Shown: positions 24,563 through 33,326, numbered from the stretch's first letter. The stretch: 64,000 nt of DNA from Lentisphaeria bacterium (GCA_003526375.1 DPDG01000052.1:62001-126000); one strand, 5' to 3'. Notes: a model not told the origin generated them from the letters alone. Program-made: numbers and translations.

Positions 24563-25570
24563 ATGGCGACAACACTGAAAGAGATAGCAAATCGCGCCGG
24601 AGTCTCGGTCATGGCGGTATCCGCTGTGATGAACAAGACGACCAGCACGCGTGTTTCCGAAAGGAAGCGTGCCGTGATCGAACAGATCGCGAGGGAAATG
24701 GGATACCGCTCGAATGTCGTTGCCCGCACCCTGCGCGGCGGAGAAAGCCGGATGATCGGAATTCTGATTGATTCCTGTGCGCCTCCGTGGCTTTACAACA
24801 TCCTCCGCCATATTGAATCGGAGGCGACTGCCGGCGGATACCGCATCCTGATTTCCGAGGGGCATGACTCCGTGGACAATCTGGCTGCCGCCTATGAGAA
24901 ATTCGAGCAGTATGGTGTGGACGGTGTGATCTGTCTGGCTTATGACTATCCCGGGCAGCAGGAAAAATTCCGTGAACATTTCGGGGATAAGAACAATATT
25001 CTGCTGGTGGGTTCCTATGACGAGTCGATGCTTCCGCAGATTTATCTTGATCTGGAGCCGGCGTGGCTTGAAGCCGTCCGGTATTTCCGTTCGCATGGAA
25101 GGAAAAGAATCGGCGGGATCATTGCCGATCTGCCGATCTGGTGCCAGCAGGTCCGTATTTCGCTTTTCCGTAAAATCTGCCGTGATTTGAAAATTCCGGA
25201 ACTGCTCTGGCATCAGAATTACTGTGCCGAGCCGGAGTGTTATGCGGGGGAGGCGGACCGGTGCGTGCGCGAGTTCATCCGTCCGAACGGATTGGATGCG
25301 GTTCTGGCGCATTCGGATGTCTTCGGGGCGTTCCTGATCTCCGGACTGGCGCGGAACGGACTGCGGGTTCCGGAGGATGTCGCGGTGATTGTGGATGACA
25401 GCCGTGATTTTTTCGCCGCGCTCCAGCCGCCTCTTGCCTGTATCGACCATGATGAAAAAGCGATCGGGACGCAGGCGGTCCGTGTGATGTTGAAAATGCT
25501 CCGGAAAGAGCCGGTGGACCACCGGACGCTGATTCCGTGCCATTTGATTTTGCGGGAATCCGCCGGATAA
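24563..25570 (+). CDS. LacI-family transcriptional regulator
   Basis: The 335-residue protein has a LacI-type helix-turn-helix at 3-50 (LKEIANRAGVSVMAVSAVMN), the hinge region, and a periplasmic-binding-protein-like sugar-sensing domain (about 60-330) ending in VMLKMLRKEP. It most likely represses sugar genes until a ligand binds. The ribosome site is weak. Downstream in the same direction are a pseudopilin (46-nt gap) and a secreted DUF4838 protein, so the three may form an operon; the divergent CBM9-like lipoprotein could be another target. Confidence 0.9.
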   Translation: MATTLKEIANRAGVSVMAVSAVMNKTTSTRVSERKRAVIEQIAREMGYRSNVVARTLRGGESRMIGILIDSCAPPWLYNILRHIESEATAGGYRILISEGHDSVDNLAAAYEKFEQYGVDGVICLAYDYPGQQEKFREHFGDKNNILLVGSYDESMLPQIYLDLEPAWLEAVRYFRSHGRKRIGGIIADLPIWCQQVRISLFRKICRDLKIPELLWHQNYCAEPECYAGEADRCVREFIRPNGLDAVLAHSDVFGAFLISGLARNGLRVPEDVAVIVDDSRDFFAALQPPLACIDHDEKAIGTQAVRVMLKMLRKEPVDHRTLIPCHLILRESAG

Positions 25571-25616
25571 ATTTATTTTATTTAAGAGAATAATTAAAAC
25601 TCAGGAGGATGAAGTG

Positions 25617-26387
25617 ATGTTTCAGGGAAAACAAAGAGTACGGAGTTCTGCTTTTGCCAAATTGCAGAAGGGTATGGTTCTTCTTCGAAAAAGAGGAAAA
25701 AGGTCTTATTTTACATTGATCGAGCTTCTCATTGTAATTGCCATCATCGCAATCTTGGCGGGATTGTTGCTTCCCGCGCTGAACAAAGCAAAAATGGCGG
25801 CGTTGAGGACGAGTTGCATGAACAATCTGAAGCAGTTTGGACTGGCTGTTCATCAGTATGGAAATGATTATAATAATTTCGTTTGTCCGACTTTGACACA
25901 GATAGATACGACAGATTTGACAACTTATGATTTGCTGCTGACATATATGGGAGGTGGAAAATGGGATTACACAAAGAGCGGGAATCCCAAAATGCTTTTC
26001 TGTCCTGCGGCGGAAAAGAAAAGCATAATCAATGTGGTGGAAGGAATTACTTATATTTATACCGGGCGTATGAAAATGGATGCCGGTGTGAGCTATCAAT
26101 ATAAAATTGCAAAAATTGACAGATGCCCGAAGCCGAGTGAAATGGTATTGATGATGGACGGGAAGTCTTTTGTTTGGCCTGGAAATGGGATTTTTTGTGA
26201 TATTGATTTCGACGCGAATCAGGTGATGAGCAGTCCTGCGTTGGATGTAGCCCGGCATAACTGGCATCCTAATGGTTTATATGTTGCGGGACATGTCGGT
26301 TCTGAACGTTTGATTGCCATGCCTCCGACAGTGGTATGGGAGAAATATATGTATATCACCGCCGGCTATACCAGGGAATGGCAATAA
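25617..26387 (+). CDS. Pseudopilin-like protein (prepilin N-terminal methylation motif)
   Basis: The 256-residue protein has a 31-residue basic leader, then FTLIELLIVIAIIAILAG (from Phe32) with Glu at position +5, the hallmark of type IV prepilin/type II pseudopilin processing. The residue before the cut would be Tyr31 instead of the usual Gly. The C-terminal half contains the PVC-type motif RHNWHPNGLYVAGH, related to the H-X9-DG motif but with Asp replaced by Ala. ATG 25617 follows AGGAGGAT. Its base composition looks more AT-rich than the neighbouring genes. It lies between a LacI regulator and a secreted DUF4838 protein. Confidence 0.85.
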   Translation: MFQGKQRVRSSAFAKLQKGMVLLRKRGKRSYFTLIELLIVIAIIAILAGLLLPALNKAKMAALRTSCMNNLKQFGLAVHQYGNDYNNFVCPTLTQIDTTDLTTYDLLLTYMGGGKWDYTKSGNPKMLFCPAAEKKSIINVVEGITYIYTGRMKMDAGVSYQYKIAKIDRCPKPSEMVLMMDGKSFVWPGNGIFCDIDFDANQVMSSPALDVARHNWHPNGLYVAGHVGSERLIAMPPTVVWEKYMYITAGYTREWQ

Positions 26388-26416
26388 ACTCTGAAAATAA
26401 TCGAAAGGAAAAAAGA

Positions 26417-28642
26417 ATGAAAAAACAAATCTTGGGGTTACTGGCAGTATTGCTGGCATTCACTGTCCATGCCGGTTATGTGATTGTTGTATCGCCGGAT
26501 GCAATTCCGGCGGAACGGAATGCGGCTCTGGAACTTCAGAAACATCTCGGCATGCTTGGAAAGGATTTCAATATTCCGATTGTTTCTGAACCGGTTGCCG
26601 GGAAGCGCAGTATTTTTGTCGGCAAGCAGGTTCGGGAAACATTGAAACCGGATGAAATCATTCTCTCCGGAAGCAATGGCGATATTATCCTGACGGGAGA
26701 CCGTCCCCGCGGGACCTTATATGCGGTCTATACCTATCTGGAAGAATATCTGGGATTCCGGTTCTGGACAGCCAGTGAAACGCATGTTCCGAAAACAGCT
26801 CTGAGAGAACTGCCCGTTCCCAATCTGCGTTATGCGCCGGTTTTTTATTACAGAGACACCAATTACATTGAAGCGCAGCGAATCCCGTCTTTGGCGGTGA
26901 AATTCAAATTGAACGGGCATTTCAATCCAATTCCCCCGGAACTGGGAGGGCATTTGACTTTCGGAGGCATGGTGCATACATTTGATCTGTTCATACCTGC
27001 TGCACGTTATTATGCGGCGCATCCGGAATGGTTCAGTCTGCGGGGGAAACAGCGTGTCGGAGGAGGTCAGACCGGACAATTATGCCTGACGAATCCGGAT
27101 ATGCGCCGTGAGTTTGTGAAGAACTGCCGGGCAATGCTTGCAAAGGACCCTACAATTAAAATTCTTTCCGTCAGCCAGAACGACAACATGTTTTACTGTG
27201 AATGCCCCTCATGCGCTGCCATTGACGCCAGAGAGGAGAGTCATTCCGGTTCCCTGATTGATTTCGTGAATTATGTCGCTGACGCGCTTCGCCAGGAATT
27301 CCCGCAGGTGCAGTTTGAAACACTGGCGTATCAGTACAGCCGGAAACCTCCGCGCCATCTGCGCCCGTCTCCCAATGTCATGATCCGCCTCTGTCCGATC
27401 GAAGCTGATTACAGTCATCCGCTGAATTCGGATGCCAATGCCGATTTCCGTGATGATCTGCTTCGCTGGAAAGAGATTGCGCCGCAACTGGCGATTTGGA
27501 ATTATGTTACAAACTTCACCTGCTATCTTCACCCGCATCCGAACATGAGTTCATGGGGGGAAGACACCCGTTTCTTTGCGGAAAACCGCGTGCGTGCCGT
27601 CTTCAACCAGGCGGAGACCACGAAGATCGGTCCGTGGGTTGACATGCGCGCATGGATTATCGGAAAGCTCCTCTGGAATCCGTCGTTGGATATGAATCGA
27701 CTGATCGATACATTCCTGAAGGGATATTATGGTGCTGCCGCGCCGATACTTCGCCGGCAGTATGATCTGTTGGATGCTACGCTGGCAAAGTCGGGTAAAA
27801 AATTGCCATGTATGCCGAAAGGGGGCACATCGGCGTGGCTGCCGTTTGAGACATTGTTGAAGTTGCGTGAAATGCATCAGGAGGCATTGCATACAGCGAA
27901 AGATGATCCCGTATTGACGGAGCGGCTTGAACGGCTTGGAGTTTGTTATGATTTCGATTTGCTGGAACGCAGTGATGAGGAGGTGGCGGGCAAGGTTTCT
28001 CTGGAAGAACGTCGCCGGACTTTTGACCGGGTGAAGGCTGTCGTGGACAGGACTGCTACAATCATTTGCGCTGAAGTGGTTCCGATTGAATCTGTTTTGA
28101 AACAGTTTCAATATCGTTTGGGGAATTACCGGCTGAACAATTCTGGAAAGATCCCGGAGTTCTGCCGGAATTTGCCGGAAGACCGCTGGTTGGAACTTCC
28201 TGCGCAGGAAATGTGGCTTTTTGAACCGGGAAAGTTGACGGAACGTAAACCGGACGCCAGTGCCGCTTCCGGAGAATCAATCCGGCTTTCCTGCCATGCC
28301 TATGTTTGGATGGTGCAGTGTCTTGTCCCTTCGACCTGGGATGGACGCCGGGGACGATTGTATGCCGGTCTGAACGGACAGAATCTGCCCGCAAAAGGCG
28401 CTGCATTGCAAATCGGGGTTTATGACAAGGTTACAAAGAAAGAAGCAGTACATGCCATTGAATCGGAAAAGATCGGAAAAAAAGACTATCATCTGGTTGA
28501 TGTCGGGACTTTTGACTTTTCCAAAGACCAGTATATCTATCTTGCGCCGGTCGTACCGGCTTCCAATCCCGGTTTCGTCTGGATTGATCGCTTCATTTGT
28601 GTGCTTGAACCGGCGGATTCACCGGAAAAAACCGGCAAATGA
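26417..28642 (+). CDS. Secreted DUF4838 family protein (alpha-glucuronidase-like N-terminal domain)
   Basis: The 741-residue protein begins with a signal peptide (about 1-19, ending in VHA). Residues about 20-140 resemble the GH67 N-terminal domain (ELQKHLGML, IILTGDRPRGTLYAVYTYLE). The DUF4838 region (about 200-500) shows SVSQNDNMFYCECPSC, WNYVTNF and LLWNPSLD...YYG. DUF4838 proteins are common in glycan-degrading PVC and Bacteroidetes bacteria, and a role in glycan breakdown is inferred. The last 150 residues look like a beta-sandwich binding domain. Start ATG 26417 has GAAAGGA upstream, 29 nt after the pseudopilin. Confidence 0.82.
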   Translation: MKKQILGLLAVLLAFTVHAGYVIVVSPDAIPAERNAALELQKHLGMLGKDFNIPIVSEPVAGKRSIFVGKQVRETLKPDEIILSGSNGDIILTGDRPRGTLYAVYTYLEEYLGFRFWTASETHVPKTALRELPVPNLRYAPVFYYRDTNYIEAQRIPSLAVKFKLNGHFNPIPPELGGHLTFGGMVHTFDLFIPAARYYAAHPEWFSLRGKQRVGGGQTGQLCLTNPDMRREFVKNCRAMLAKDPTIKILSVSQNDNMFYCECPSCAAIDAREESHSGSLIDFVNYVADALRQEFPQVQFETLAYQYSRKPPRHLRPSPNVMIRLCPIEADYSHPLNSDANADFRDDLLRWKEIAPQLAIWNYVTNFTCYLHPHPNMSSWGEDTRFFAENRVRAVFNQAETTKIGPWVDMRAWIIGKLLWNPSLDMNRLIDTFLKGYYGAAAPILRRQYDLLDATLAKSGKKLPCMPKGGTSAWLPFETLLKLREMHQEALHTAKDDPVLTERLERLGVCYDFDLLERSDEEVAGKVSLEERRRTFDRVKAVVDRTATIICAEVVPIESVLKQFQYRLGNYRLNNSGKIPEFCRNLPEDRWLELPAQEMWLFEPGKLTERKPDASAASGESIRLSCHAYVWMVQCLVPSTWDGRRGRLYAGLNGQNLPAKGAALQIGVYDKVTKKEAVHAIESEKIGKKDYHLVDVGTFDFSKDQYIYLAPVVPASNPGFVWIDRFICVLEPADSPEKTGK

Positions 28643-28698
28643 TATTGTGCTCCGGAATTCCGAAGCCGGGATTCCGGAAGATAAATGAACATGAAAAT

Positions 28699-28730
28699 GA
28701 AAAAACGGCGGGCTCCGGAGAGACCGCCGC
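28699..28730 (-). terminator. Terminator of the RRM protein gene
   Basis: On the minus strand CGGCGG (plus 28724-28729) pairs with CCGCCG (plus 28706-28711), followed by a T-run (plus A-run 28699-28705). A shorter TTTT lies on the plus side, so it may also stop the DUF4838 transcript. Confidence 0.7.
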
Positions 28731-28753
28731 TTTTGATGTACGAATTTCAGGAC

Positions 28754-29125
28754 TTAGAAATTCTCCTCGCGGGGACCGCCGAAGCCGCCGCGTCTTTCAC
28801 CGCGGGGACCGCCGAAACCGCCGCGTCTTTCACCGCGGGGACCTCCGCCGAAACCGCCACGTCTCTCGCCGCGGGGTCTGTCCTCACGGGGACGGGCTTC
28901 ATTCACAACAAGTGCACGACCGCCCTGCATTGTGCCGTTGAGACCTTCGATCGCAGCGTTGGCCTCGCCTGCTTCGGGCATTTCGACGAAACCGAAACCT
29001 TTGGCACGGCCGGTCTCGCGATCAGTTACAAGACGGACGCTAGTCACGTTTCCGTAAGCCGCGAAAGCTGCTTTGAGTTCATCTGCTGACATTGCGTACG
29101 GCATGTTACCGACATAGATATTCAT
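28754..29125 (-). CDS. RNA-binding protein with RRM domain and RGG-type tail
   Basis: The 123-residue protein has one RRM (1-80) with RNP2 (IYVGNM, residues 3-8) and RNP1 (KGFGFVEM). Such small RRM proteins are RNA chaperones, often cold-induced. After residue 80 the tail is built from tandem GPRGERRGGFGG units, ending PREENF. The tail is the source of strong DNA repetition (see the repeat entry). The start is preceded by AAAAGGTATCC on the minus strand. The long non-coding stretch upstream (29126-29567) may hold its leader. Confidence 0.92.
   Translation of the reverse strand: MNIYVGNMPYAMSADELKAAFAAYGNVTSVRLVTDRETGRAKGFGFVEMPEAGEANAAIEGLNGTMQGGRALVVNEARPREDRPRGERRGGFGGGPRGERRGGFGGPRGERRGGFGGPREENF
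28760..28875 (-). repeat. Tandem repeat encoding the RGG tail
   Basis: Three to four imperfect copies of a 33-39 nt unit encode Gly-Gly-Pro-Arg-Gly-Glu-Arg-Arg-Gly-Gly-Phe-Gly. Copies differ at single positions and by short indels, as expected from slippage, so copy number probably varies between strains. Confidence 0.8.
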
Positions 29126-29567
29126 GTTGGATACCTTTTCCGGACATAAAAATGTCCTGCTGCTGACCCTTCAAATTTTCTTTTAACAAATCGCCACTGT
29201 TGGAAAGAGCCGGGTCAGGAAGGGTGTGACTGAACTTGCCGGAATCAACGGGTGGAGTTATCTTATAGCCGACCACAGGCTTTAAGAACAGAAATGATGA
29301 CCGCGAAGGAACAGCAGGCGTGTCAGTAATACGAGATATGCGGATAGAAATCAAATAAGCCTCAGAAAAATGGGTTCCTTTTATTGTCTGAACATTAAGG
29401 TAATGCGTTTATTGTGGATTACAAATCAAAAAACGAAAAAATTTCACTTTTTTATTTGTAACGTAATGCGTCAGTGAAACTTTCAAATACGGCAAATGCA
29501 GTGCGCCTGCGCCGGAATAGTGTTATCCTTTCCTGGCGCAGTGTTTTTTCAACCTGCCGATTTGCCA
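29126..29567. other. Non-coding region with paired repeats, about 440 nt
   Basis: No credible gene lies here. It holds a 13-nt direct repeat, TAAGGTAATGCGT (29396-29408) and TAACGTAATGCGT (29459-29471), 63 nt apart. Between them are 8-nt inverted arms TTACAAAT (29419-29426) and ATTTGTAA (29454-29461). A hairpin CTGCGCC (29507-29513) with GGCGCAG (29535-29541), followed by TGTTTTTT, resembles a plus-strand terminator although no plus-strand gene precedes it. It may hold the leader of the RRM gene, or a small RNA. Confidence 0.5.
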
Positions 29568-30392
29568 TCAATTTACGCTTTTACCGGCGATGAAGCGCTG
29601 TATGTCGTCAAAGACTTTACGCTGAACCGGACGCTCAAGCGAATAGAAAAAGCCGTGTTCCGCGTTCTTATAGACTTTCCACTGTGATGGAATACCGAGA
29701 CTGTTGTGCTCCCTGACGAGTTCAAGAGTCATGGACGAGGGGAACATGTGCTCGTTTTCCGCTTCCAGAAACAGCAGCGGCGGATTGTCCCTGCGAATAT
29801 ATCTGCGCAGAGAAAGCGCCTGAAAACGTTTGGGATCCGTCTCATACATGCATCCCGCGGCAAAAAACTGCATGGCGTGCCAGATATGAGGGAAGATATC
29901 CTGCCAGGGTTCGAAAACAACCGGCGTGGACTGCAGGAACCCGCACGAGGGTTTGACCCATTCATTCCGGAGTTCGCAGTGTTCGCCGCATTCCCCGGGA
30001 GCGGCGCAGAGAAGCAATGAGGCGAGATGCGCGCCTGCCGAGGTGCCGAATACCGCGATCTTCTGCGGACGGCCCATTGTCTTCAGGAGGGACACGAAAC
30101 GGTCGTAGGATTCGCGGATGTCCTGAAGCTGGTCGAAAGCCGTGACGCCGGGGCTGTCGCTGAATCTGACGGGACCGGGCAGCCGGTAGTCGGTGGAAGC
30201 GCAGATATAGCCGAGTTCATTGTACTTTTCCATGATCTGGTGGAATCCGGTTCTGCTTCCGGCATTCCAGCCGCCCCCGTGAACAAAAAACAACGCGGTA
30301 TCCTGTGTGGCGGTTTCCGGCAGGAAAAGATCGAAAACCCTGCCGCAGATCAGAGGCGAGTCGAGATAATAAGATTGGAACTCATGTTTCAT
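29568..30392 (-). CDS. Alpha/beta-hydrolase, esterase/lipase family (HGGG type)
   Basis: The 274-residue protein has the oxyanion motif HGGGW, the nucleophile elbow FGTSAGAHLA with catalytic Ser, and a C-terminal NAEHGFF with the catalytic His; the acid is probably in the ENEHMFP segment. This matches the hormone-sensitive-lipase/BD-FAE group, which removes acyl groups such as acetyl from glycans. No signal peptide is seen. Start ATG 30392 has AAGGAG upstream; a longer in-frame version from 30542 would overlap the upstream transporter. It follows an MFS transporter by 16 nt, so transport and de-esterification of one compound is plausible. Confidence 0.82.
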   Translation of the reverse strand: MKHEFQSYYLDSPLICGRVFDLFLPETATQDTALFFVHGGGWNAGSRTGFHQIMEKYNELGYICASTDYRLPGPVRFSDSPGVTAFDQLQDIRESYDRFVSLLKTMGRPQKIAVFGTSAGAHLASLLLCAAPGECGEHCELRNEWVKPSCGFLQSTPVVFEPWQDIFPHIWHAMQFFAAGCMYETDPKRFQALSLRRYIRRDNPPLLFLEAENEHMFPSSMTLELVREHNSLGIPSQWKVYKNAEHGFFYSLERPVQRKVFDDIQRFIAGKSVN

Positions 30393-30408
30393 GGTATTCT
30401 CCTTTTTT

Positions 30409-31683
30409 TTAGAGAGTGGTTTCAGCACAGTTTTCCCCGTTTGTTTCACGCAGACGGAATGAATTGTAAACGACGACGCATGAGAGCAGGAAAAGGAAGG
30501 TGAAAACGACAAGATAGGAATTCCTGCCGTAAATGTGAACACTGTCCTTGAGCACAGGCGGGAAGAGATCCATCAGGATTCCGGTGAGACTGCCCAGGAT
30601 TGCGACTGTAATATACGCATAGAAATTCATGAAGCTGACGGAGACTCCTACCACATTCGGGAGATTCGTCTCCCGGAGCAGGGAAATCGTGACAGGCGCG
30701 ACATTCGCCGTAATGGTCAAGGTGCAGAAGAACAGGGCGATCCATTGAGTGCGGCAGTCAAAACCGATTGCCAGCAGCAGAGCGAGAAAGGACAGAATAC
30801 AGCCCAGTCCTGCGGTCCGGACGAAGACCCTGCGCCGGTTGCCGAGGAGACGGCTCAGAGAGGCGGCGAAGAAACTGGACACCGCAGAGAGCACTCCCAT
30901 GAGGGAGAGAATCCATGCCGCGCGGACTTCTCCCATGAAGCAGAAATCCTCCAGAAATTTCTTGCCGATGACCGTCTGGAGAACATAGTACAGCCCGAAA
31001 TTGATCCCGGAAAACAGAAACAGACTGCGGTTGTGGCGGCGTTTGAGCAATTCCAGAAACGGGGTGAAACTGAAAGGAACATTCTGAATCGCCGGCATTT
31101 TCAATGTGAATTTGATTCCGACAAAGATCAGGTAAGCCAGAAAGGTTGCCGCGGCTATGATCTTCAGCATCATGCGCCAGCCGACAATCTGCACTCCGGC
31201 AATGAAAGGAGCATTCGCCATGATTCCGCCTGTGTAGCCGATCAGAACCAGAAGTCCGAGCATTACCGTGAAATTTCTGGTAAAAGTCCGGGCGGTTTCC
31301 TTGACCAGGCTCAGGTAGACGGCGCTGGCTCCGAGTCCGACAATCGCTCTGCTGAAATAGAGCATGAAGAGAGAGTCCGAAAAGGGGAATACCGCGGAAC
31401 CGATACAGAACAGGAGCGCTCCCGTTGCGATGACTCTGCATCCTCCGAAGCGGTCCACCAGAAGCCCGATGACCAGTTGGTTCAGTGCGTAAACATACAT
31501 GAATGCCGAGCCGAGATTCGTGACATAGGCAGCGGAAACATTCAGGCTTTTCTGAAGTTCATCGAAGATGGAGCCGGGAATGGCGACTCTCTGGACGTTG
31601 GCGAAGAAGTAAAGAATGGAACCGCAGAGGAGAAGAATCCATAAGCGGAACTTCCGGTGAACCAGCGTATTCAATTTTTCCAA
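30409..31683 (-). CDS. Major facilitator superfamily transporter
   Basis: The 424-residue protein has about twelve membrane segments and the MFS loop motif between segments 2 and 3 (GLLVDRFGGCRV). It probably moves an organic solute by proton or sodium symport; the substrate is unknown. The start codon is TTG (31683) with CAGGAG upstream; another TTG three codons later is possible. It heads an operon with the esterase at 29568-30392. Confidence 0.85.
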   Translation of the reverse strand: MEKLNTLVHRKFRLWILLLCGSILYFFANVQRVAIPGSIFDELQKSLNVSAAYVTNLGSAFMYVYALNQLVIGLLVDRFGGCRVIATGALLFCIGSAVFPFSDSLFMLYFSRAIVGLGASAVYLSLVKETARTFTRNFTVMLGLLVLIGYTGGIMANAPFIAGVQIVGWRMMLKIIAAATFLAYLIFVGIKFTLKMPAIQNVPFSFTPFLELLKRRHNRSLFLFSGINFGLYYVLQTVIGKKFLEDFCFMGEVRAAWILSLMGVLSAVSSFFAASLSRLLGNRRRVFVRTAGLGCILSFLALLLAIGFDCRTQWIALFFCTLTITANVAPVTISLLRETNLPNVVGVSVSFMNFYAYITVAILGSLTGILMDLFPPVLKDSVHIYGRNSYLVVFTFLFLLSCVVVYNSFRLRETNGENCAETTL

Positions 31684-31837
31684 AATCTCCTGATTTATAT
31701 CTGCAATGTATTCCGGATTTCTCGGCTTCCGCTGCGTTCCTCTGCAAAGAACCTTATACAGGTGAGTTCCGGTCAGTGTTTATACTTTACTCTTGCCTTA
31801 CCGGGGATTCAAGTGATAAATTCAGTTTCTTTGCTGT

Positions 31838-31866
31838 TTGTAAAATATTTGTTGTGATTGTATATT
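31838..31866 (+). promoter_or_regulatory. Putative promoter for the gene at 31898
   Basis: TTGTAA (31838-31843) and TATATT (31861-31866) are 17 nt apart and end 31 nt before the start codon. Confidence 0.5.
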
Positions 31867-31897
31867 GTCATTTTCAATAAAAAACGGGATAGCTGTC

Positions 31898-32449
31898 ATG
31901 TGGTTTGCTCTGAAAATTATTTTGTATCTGCTGGCGGCAGGGGGAATTCTTGCATGGTGTGCGTATTCCCTGCGGAAAAGCCGGGATCTCCTGGGAAAGT
32001 ATCTGCGTTCGCTTCCGGCGAAAGAGGTGCAGGAACTGGCGGACCGCGCCGACAACTCATATGAACAACTGGCATATCTTTCCGGCAAGTGCGGGCAGAC
32101 TTATGAGTCCGCTGTGTTCTATCCGGCGCATCCGGACCGGATTGCGGAATGTTTTCAGCGTTTGAGTCTGGTTCTGGATGAGCCTCTGCCCGCCGAGGTG
32201 GCATCCCACATTGCGACGGTCTACCGGGCGATGGAGGATGGAACGCTGGTCGCATATACTCTGAACGGCAGGTATGAGGGAGAGGACGTGACGTTGATTG
32301 TGACTGTCCGTTCAAGAAAAGAGAGTCTTTCCGGGACTTATCTGCTGGACCCTGCGACCGGAAAACTGACTGCCGACGACTGGGTGCAGAATCCCGTGAT
32401 TACATTTTTCTGCGCAGCCCGTGGATTGGTCGGGCGGATCAGATCTTGA
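31898..32449 (+). CDS. Single-pass membrane protein, unknown function
   Basis: The 183-residue protein has one N-terminal hydrophobic segment (about 2-22, ALKIILYLLAAGGILAW) and then a charged soluble part. I do not recognise the family. The soluble part contains an alternating pattern (GEDVTLIVTVRS, GTYLLDPATGKL) that suggests a small beta-rich domain after a helical linker. Start ATG 31898 has only a weak ribosome site (CGGGATAG). It is probably transcribed alone from the promoter at 31838. Confidence 0.6.
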   Translation: MWFALKIILYLLAAGGILAWCAYSLRKSRDLLGKYLRSLPAKEVQELADRADNSYEQLAYLSGKCGQTYESAVFYPAHPDRIAECFQRLSLVLDEPLPAEVASHIATVYRAMEDGTLVAYTLNGRYEGEDVTLIVTVRSRKESLSGTYLLDPATGKLTADDWVQNPVITFFCAARGLVGRIRS

Positions 32450-32546
32450 AAAAAGCACAGGGAATGCCATATTATGAAAAAGGTTTTTCTGCCGGAAGCC
32501 CGCGGAGGTCACGGCATTTTCTGTATAATATATTAAGGAAAATACA

Positions 32547-33326
32547 ATGTCACAGAATTTCATTACAGATTTTCCGGGGACGCGCAGCGACTGGAACGGC
32601 TATGCGCGTTATGATTTCAAACTTGACGGCGTGGACTGCATCCTCGTGAAGCCGAATGTGCCGGAAGCTGCGGGGCGTCCGTGGTATCATCGGGCGCGCT
32701 TTTTCGGCGCGTTTCCTTTTGCCGACCTGGCTTTGCTGGAACGCGGGTGGTGCGTGACGTCCACGGATGTCGTGGAGTTGTATGGTTCTCCCGAAGCGGT
32801 GCGCCGCCTGAATCGCTTTTACGATTTCATGGTTTCCAAAGGTTACCATAAAGGGGCGGTGATTGCCGGATACAGCCGCGGCGGTTTGATTACTTACAAC
32901 TGGGCTGAGAAATATCCGGAAAAGGTCGCCTGCCTCTATCTTGACAATGCTGTCTGTGATTTCAAAAGCTGGCCGGGAGGGCAGGGGAAAGTCCGTCGCT
33001 ATGAAGACGAATGGCAGAGATGCATGAAAGCTTACGGTTTTGCTTCTGAACAGGAGGCTTTGGATTACAAGGATAATCCGCTGGATCATCTGGATGTGAT
33101 CGCGAAGGCGAAAATACCGGTGCTTCATGTGACCGCGATGAAAGATACGGTCGTGACCGCCGGAGAAAACGGCGAGATTGCGGTGAAACGCCTGAAAGAA
33201 CTCGGCGGAATCGTCGAGGTGATCCGCAAGCCGGAAGCCGACCATCATCCGCACTGTCTTGAGAATCCCCAGCCGATTGTGGACTTCATCGAAAGGTATC
33301 GGGATTTTTCTGTAAAAAATAAATAA
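32547..33326 (+). CDS. Alpha/beta-hydrolase family protein
   Basis: The 259-residue protein has the nucleophile elbow AGYSRGGLI with Ser, a candidate acid in AMKDTVV and a candidate His in DHHPHCLE. It resembles the esterase/peptidase-like hydrolases common in PVC genomes. No signal peptide is present. A TATAAT box (32524-32529) lies only 17 nt before the start, with AAGGAAA between, so its transcript would have an unusually short leader. The substrate is unknown. Confidence 0.78.
   Translation: MSQNFITDFPGTRSDWNGYARYDFKLDGVDCILVKPNVPEAAGRPWYHRARFFGAFPFADLALLERGWCVTSTDVVELYGSPEAVRRLNRFYDFMVSKGYHKGAVIAGYSRGGLITYNWAEKYPEKVACLYLDNAVCDFKSWPGGQGKVRRYEDEWQRCMKAYGFASEQEALDYKDNPLDHLDVIAKAKIPVLHVTAMKDTVVTAGENGEIAVKRLKELGGIVEVIRKPEADHHPHCLENPQPIVDFIERYRDFSVKNK

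Noticed and set aside
28760..28875. Possible CRISPR-like array
   Set aside because: The repeats are in frame, lie inside the RRM gene and have no spacers; they encode the RGG tail.
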